A stretch of 64,000 nt of DNA, taken from the NCBI GenBank assembly GCA_964428475.1, contig CAYRYO010000002.1, positions 30,053 to 94,052 of the forward strand, written 5' to 3'. The position numbers and the translations under genes were made by a program. Positions 62,090 to 64,000 of the stretch are shown one piece after another; the stretch's first letter is position 1, and every line of letters starts with the position of its first letter. A model generated the notes under the pieces. The model had not been told where the DNA came from. It did not search any database and saw only the letters and a list, made by a program, of their open reading frames with translations. This stretch comes from JARICQ01 sp964428475 (lineage in GTDB: Bacteria; Bacillota; Clostridia; Tissierellales; Tissierellaceae).

Positions 62090-62950
62090 ATGGCAAATAT
62101 AATGATACAGGGAACTACATCTTCAGCAGGTAAGAGTATGATGTGTACAGGATTATGTAGGATATTCAAACAAGATGGATACAAAGTATATCCTTTCAAA
62201 TCACAAAATATGAGCTCGAAATACTATCTTACAGGAGATGGATATAAGATAAGCACAGCTCAAACCCTACAGGCCTTTGCAGCAGGAATGGAACCCAGTC
62301 CAGACATGAACCCTATCCTTCTAATTCCAAAGACAGATATGGGGTCTATGGTAGTGATTAAGGGCGAAGATATGGAACACATGGAAGCTAGACAGTATTT
62401 TAAATACAAAAACAATTTAAAAGCTATGATAATTGAAACTTACAAGAAAATTGAAAGTGAAAATGATATAGTAGTTATAGAAGGTGCAGGAAGTCCTGCA
62501 GAGATAAACTTAAAAGAAAATGATATAGTCAATATGGGTATGGCTGAAATGGCTGACTCAGATGTACTTTTAGTTGCAGATATAGATAGAGGTGGAGTCT
62601 TTGCTTCGTTTTATGGTACAGTGATGTTGCTTGAACCAGATGAGAGAAGGCGAATTAAGGGGCTTATTATAAACAAATTTAGAGGGGATAAGACACTACT
62701 AGACCCAGGAATCAAGATGATAGAAGAACTACTGGATATTCCAGTAGTGGGGACTATTCCATTTACACATTTAGAACTTCCAGATGAAGACAGCTTGCAG
62801 GATTATAAGAAAGATTGCAATGAAAGCTATCAGTCAAATGATGATATGGATATAGAACTAGATAGATGGGCAGATGTAGTAAGAAAAAATATGGATATGG
62901 AATATTTGTATAAAATTATGGGGATTGCAGATAAAAAAACAACACTTTAA
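62090..62950 (+). CDS. cobQ: Cobyric acid synthase-like protein lacking the glutamine amidotransferase domain
   Basis: A 286-residue protein; full CobQ/CbiP is near 490-510. The N-terminal ATP-dependent synthetase domain is complete: GTTSSAGKSMMCTGLCR (P-loop), KSQNMSSKYYLT, IVVIEGAGSPAEINL and ADIDRGGVFASFYGT. At VPFTHLELPDEDSL-type residues (about 225-237) the usual GATase domain should begin. Instead, after about 20 polar residues, the protein goes straight to the CobQ C-terminal tail DRWADVVRKNMDMEYLYKIMG. The triad domain is thus absent. It would need ammonia or a separate glutaminase, or it is inactive. The ATG at 62090 follows GAGAGGTGA. It lies 42 bases before cbiB. Confidence 0.82.
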   Translation: MANIMIQGTTSSAGKSMMCTGLCRIFKQDGYKVYPFKSQNMSSKYYLTGDGYKISTAQTLQAFAAGMEPSPDMNPILLIPKTDMGSMVVIKGEDMEHMEARQYFKYKNNLKAMIIETYKKIESENDIVVIEGAGSPAEINLKENDIVNMGMAEMADSDVLLVADIDRGGVFASFYGTVMLLEPDERRRIKGLIINKFRGDKTLLDPGIKMIEELLDIPVVGTIPFTHLELPDEDSLQDYKKDCNESYQSNDDMDIELDRWADVVRKNMDMEYLYKIMGIADKKTTL

Positions 62951-62992
62951 TAAAACTTAAAATAGGTAGACTTTTTACAAAGGAGAGGAAAT

Positions 62993-63931
62993 ATGTTTAT
63001 AAGTATAATAATAGCTGTGATACTAGATTTTATAATAGGGGATCCATATAGTTTTCCTCATCCTGTAAAGCTAATGGGAAACATAATAAATTTCGAGGAA
63101 AAGCAGGCACGAAAATGGTCTAAGAGTAAAAGTGGACTTAAGATAGCAGGGTTTTTAATTGTATTTATCAATATAACACTTGGCTTTCTATTTCCATTTA
63201 TTCTTCTTAAATGTTTAAAGGAGTACAAGATTATATATATGATAGTAAATACATACTTAATCTACACTTGTATGGCAGCTAGATCCCTACATTACGAGGC
63301 CGACAAAGTATCGCAGGCATTAGAAAAAGGAATTGAATATGGAAGAGATAGGCTTAGATATATAGTTGGCAGAGATACCAAGGATTTAAGTGAAGAAGAG
63401 ATAATAAAGGCTACCGTTGAGACTGTTGCAGAAAATACTTCGGATGGAGTTATAGCACCACTACTGTTTATTATGATACTAGGAGCACCAGGAGGACTTT
63501 TATATAAATTTGTAAATACTATGGATTCTATGCTTGGATATATGGATGAGAAATACATAGACATAGGACGTTTTCCTGCTAAAGTAGATGATGTATTTAA
63601 CTTTATTCCAGCTAGAATTACATCATTACTTATGATAGTAGGTTCAATAGGTAGATTTAATACAAAGCAAGGTATTAAAATAATGATAAGAGATAGAAAA
63701 AACCATAAAAGTCCCAATGCAATATATCCAGAGGCAACAGTTTCTGGACTACTTGGAATCAGGCTTGGTGGAGATAATTATTATCACGGTTTACTTGTAA
63801 AAAAGCCTACAATAGGAGATGCGACTTTTGCAGTAGATAATAAATCTATCTCAAATACAATAGAAATAATGTATAGAAGTGAGCTTGTATTGCTTATTAT
63901 TTATAGCATAGTATATAGCACAGTATTGTAA
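62993..63931 (+). CDS. cbiB: Adenosylcobinamide-phosphate synthase CbiB
   Basis: A 312-residue membrane protein that attaches aminopropanol phosphate (or a related amine) to adenosylcobyric acid in corrinoid synthesis. It starts with DFIIGDPYSFPHPVKLMG, the family signature, and contains TVETVAENTSDGVIAPLLF and YPEATVSGLLGIRLGG. About four transmembrane helices are seen. It acts directly on the product of CobQ, encoded upstream, so both genes form a cobalamin operon that may run past the window end. ATG behind AAAGGAGAGG. No cobalamin riboswitch was recognised upstream of cobQ. Confidence 0.95.
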   Translation: MFISIIIAVILDFIIGDPYSFPHPVKLMGNIINFEEKQARKWSKSKSGLKIAGFLIVFINITLGFLFPFILLKCLKEYKIIYMIVNTYLIYTCMAARSLHYEADKVSQALEKGIEYGRDRLRYIVGRDTKDLSEEEIIKATVETVAENTSDGVIAPLLFIMILGAPGGLLYKFVNTMDSMLGYMDEKYIDIGRFPAKVDDVFNFIPARITSLLMIVGSIGRFNTKQGIKIMIRDRKNHKSPNAIYPEATVSGLLGIRLGGDNYYHGLLVKKPTIGDATFAVDNKSISNTIEIMYRSELVLLIIYSIVYSTVL

Positions 63932-64000
63932 AATATCTTGTTTTTAATAAAAATATATGATATCATTAAGTAGAAAATTAAATACAATACTTTAGGTTCA

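Noticed and set aside
1..64000. CRISPR arrays, prophage or intact insertion sequences
   Set aside because: No regularly spaced repeats, cas genes, phage structural genes or transposase motifs were recognised on either strand.

Overview
The window is strongly A+T-rich and comes from a strictly anaerobic, probably spore-forming, low-GC Firmicute. The gene complement points to an amino-acid-fermenting clostridial lineage such as the Tissierellales. The evidence is a D-proline reductase operon with two in-frame selenocysteine codons, a rubredoxin, a Spo0E-like regulator, a SpoIIAB/RsbW-like kinase, a 2-hydroxyacyl-CoA dehydratase activase-type protein and corrinoid genes. I cannot name a genus from sequence alone. 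Most genes lie on the + strand in short operons with strong Shine-Dalgarno sites and clear intrinsic terminators. No rRNA, tRNA, CRISPR array, prophage or intact insertion sequence was seen.

Layout. 1-9 kb: 3' end of engB, a convergent rubredoxin, an anti-sigma-type kinase, a secreted SLH protein, typA, cardiolipin synthase, a lipoprotein, a class IV aminotransferase and a small Spo0E-like gene. 9-12.2 kb: a tiny membrane peptide, DegV, a HAD phosphatase, a GerMN lipoprotein and a 30-residue Lys-rich peptide. 12.3-17.5 kb: the prd operon (prdC, prdA, a 67-residue gene, prdB, proline racemase), with UGA recoding and SECIS-like hairpins in prdC and prdB. 17.5-29 kb: UvrD-type helicase, PAP2 phosphatase, nitroreductase, a Zn/Cd-type P-ATPase behind a consensus promoter and an ArsR-type operator, TPR protein, map, hemolysin III, MATE, DUF1667, MgtC and a cyclophilin. 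29-42 kb: mnmH, a GHL10 protein, uvsE, a universal stress protein, a Cache-HAMP-GGDEF-EAL protein, the pgi/ROK kinase/malQ cluster and an Eis-like acetyltransferase.

42-52 kb: an ECF sigma/anti-sigma pair, HD hydrolase, gamma-glutamylcyclotransferase-like protein, gamma carbonic anhydrase-like protein, YciI-like protein, a zincin, PrsA, MBOAT acyltransferase, a small multidrug export family protein, a decayed membrane-protein gene, an orphan ABC-type binding protein and pgsA. 52-64 kb: a valine T-box with valS-folC, a CofE-like ligase, a 1420-residue activase-related protein, a CobQ homologue that lacks its glutaminase domain, and cbiB.

Connected biology. Proline racemase supplies D-proline to the PrdA/PrdB reductase, and PrdC is the likely electron donor; this is the reductive half of the Stickland reaction. 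The same selenium supply would also feed MnmH, which makes 2-selenouridine in tRNA. Selenocysteine machinery (selA, selB, selC, selD) is not in the window and must lie elsewhere. I did not find a convincing wholly new multi-gene system. The most unusual points are the reduced prd operon without prdR/prdD/prdE, the C-terminal Sec of PrdC, the GATase-less CobQ, several very small genes, gene remnants, and a sigma-factor gene that seems to lack a standard start codon.
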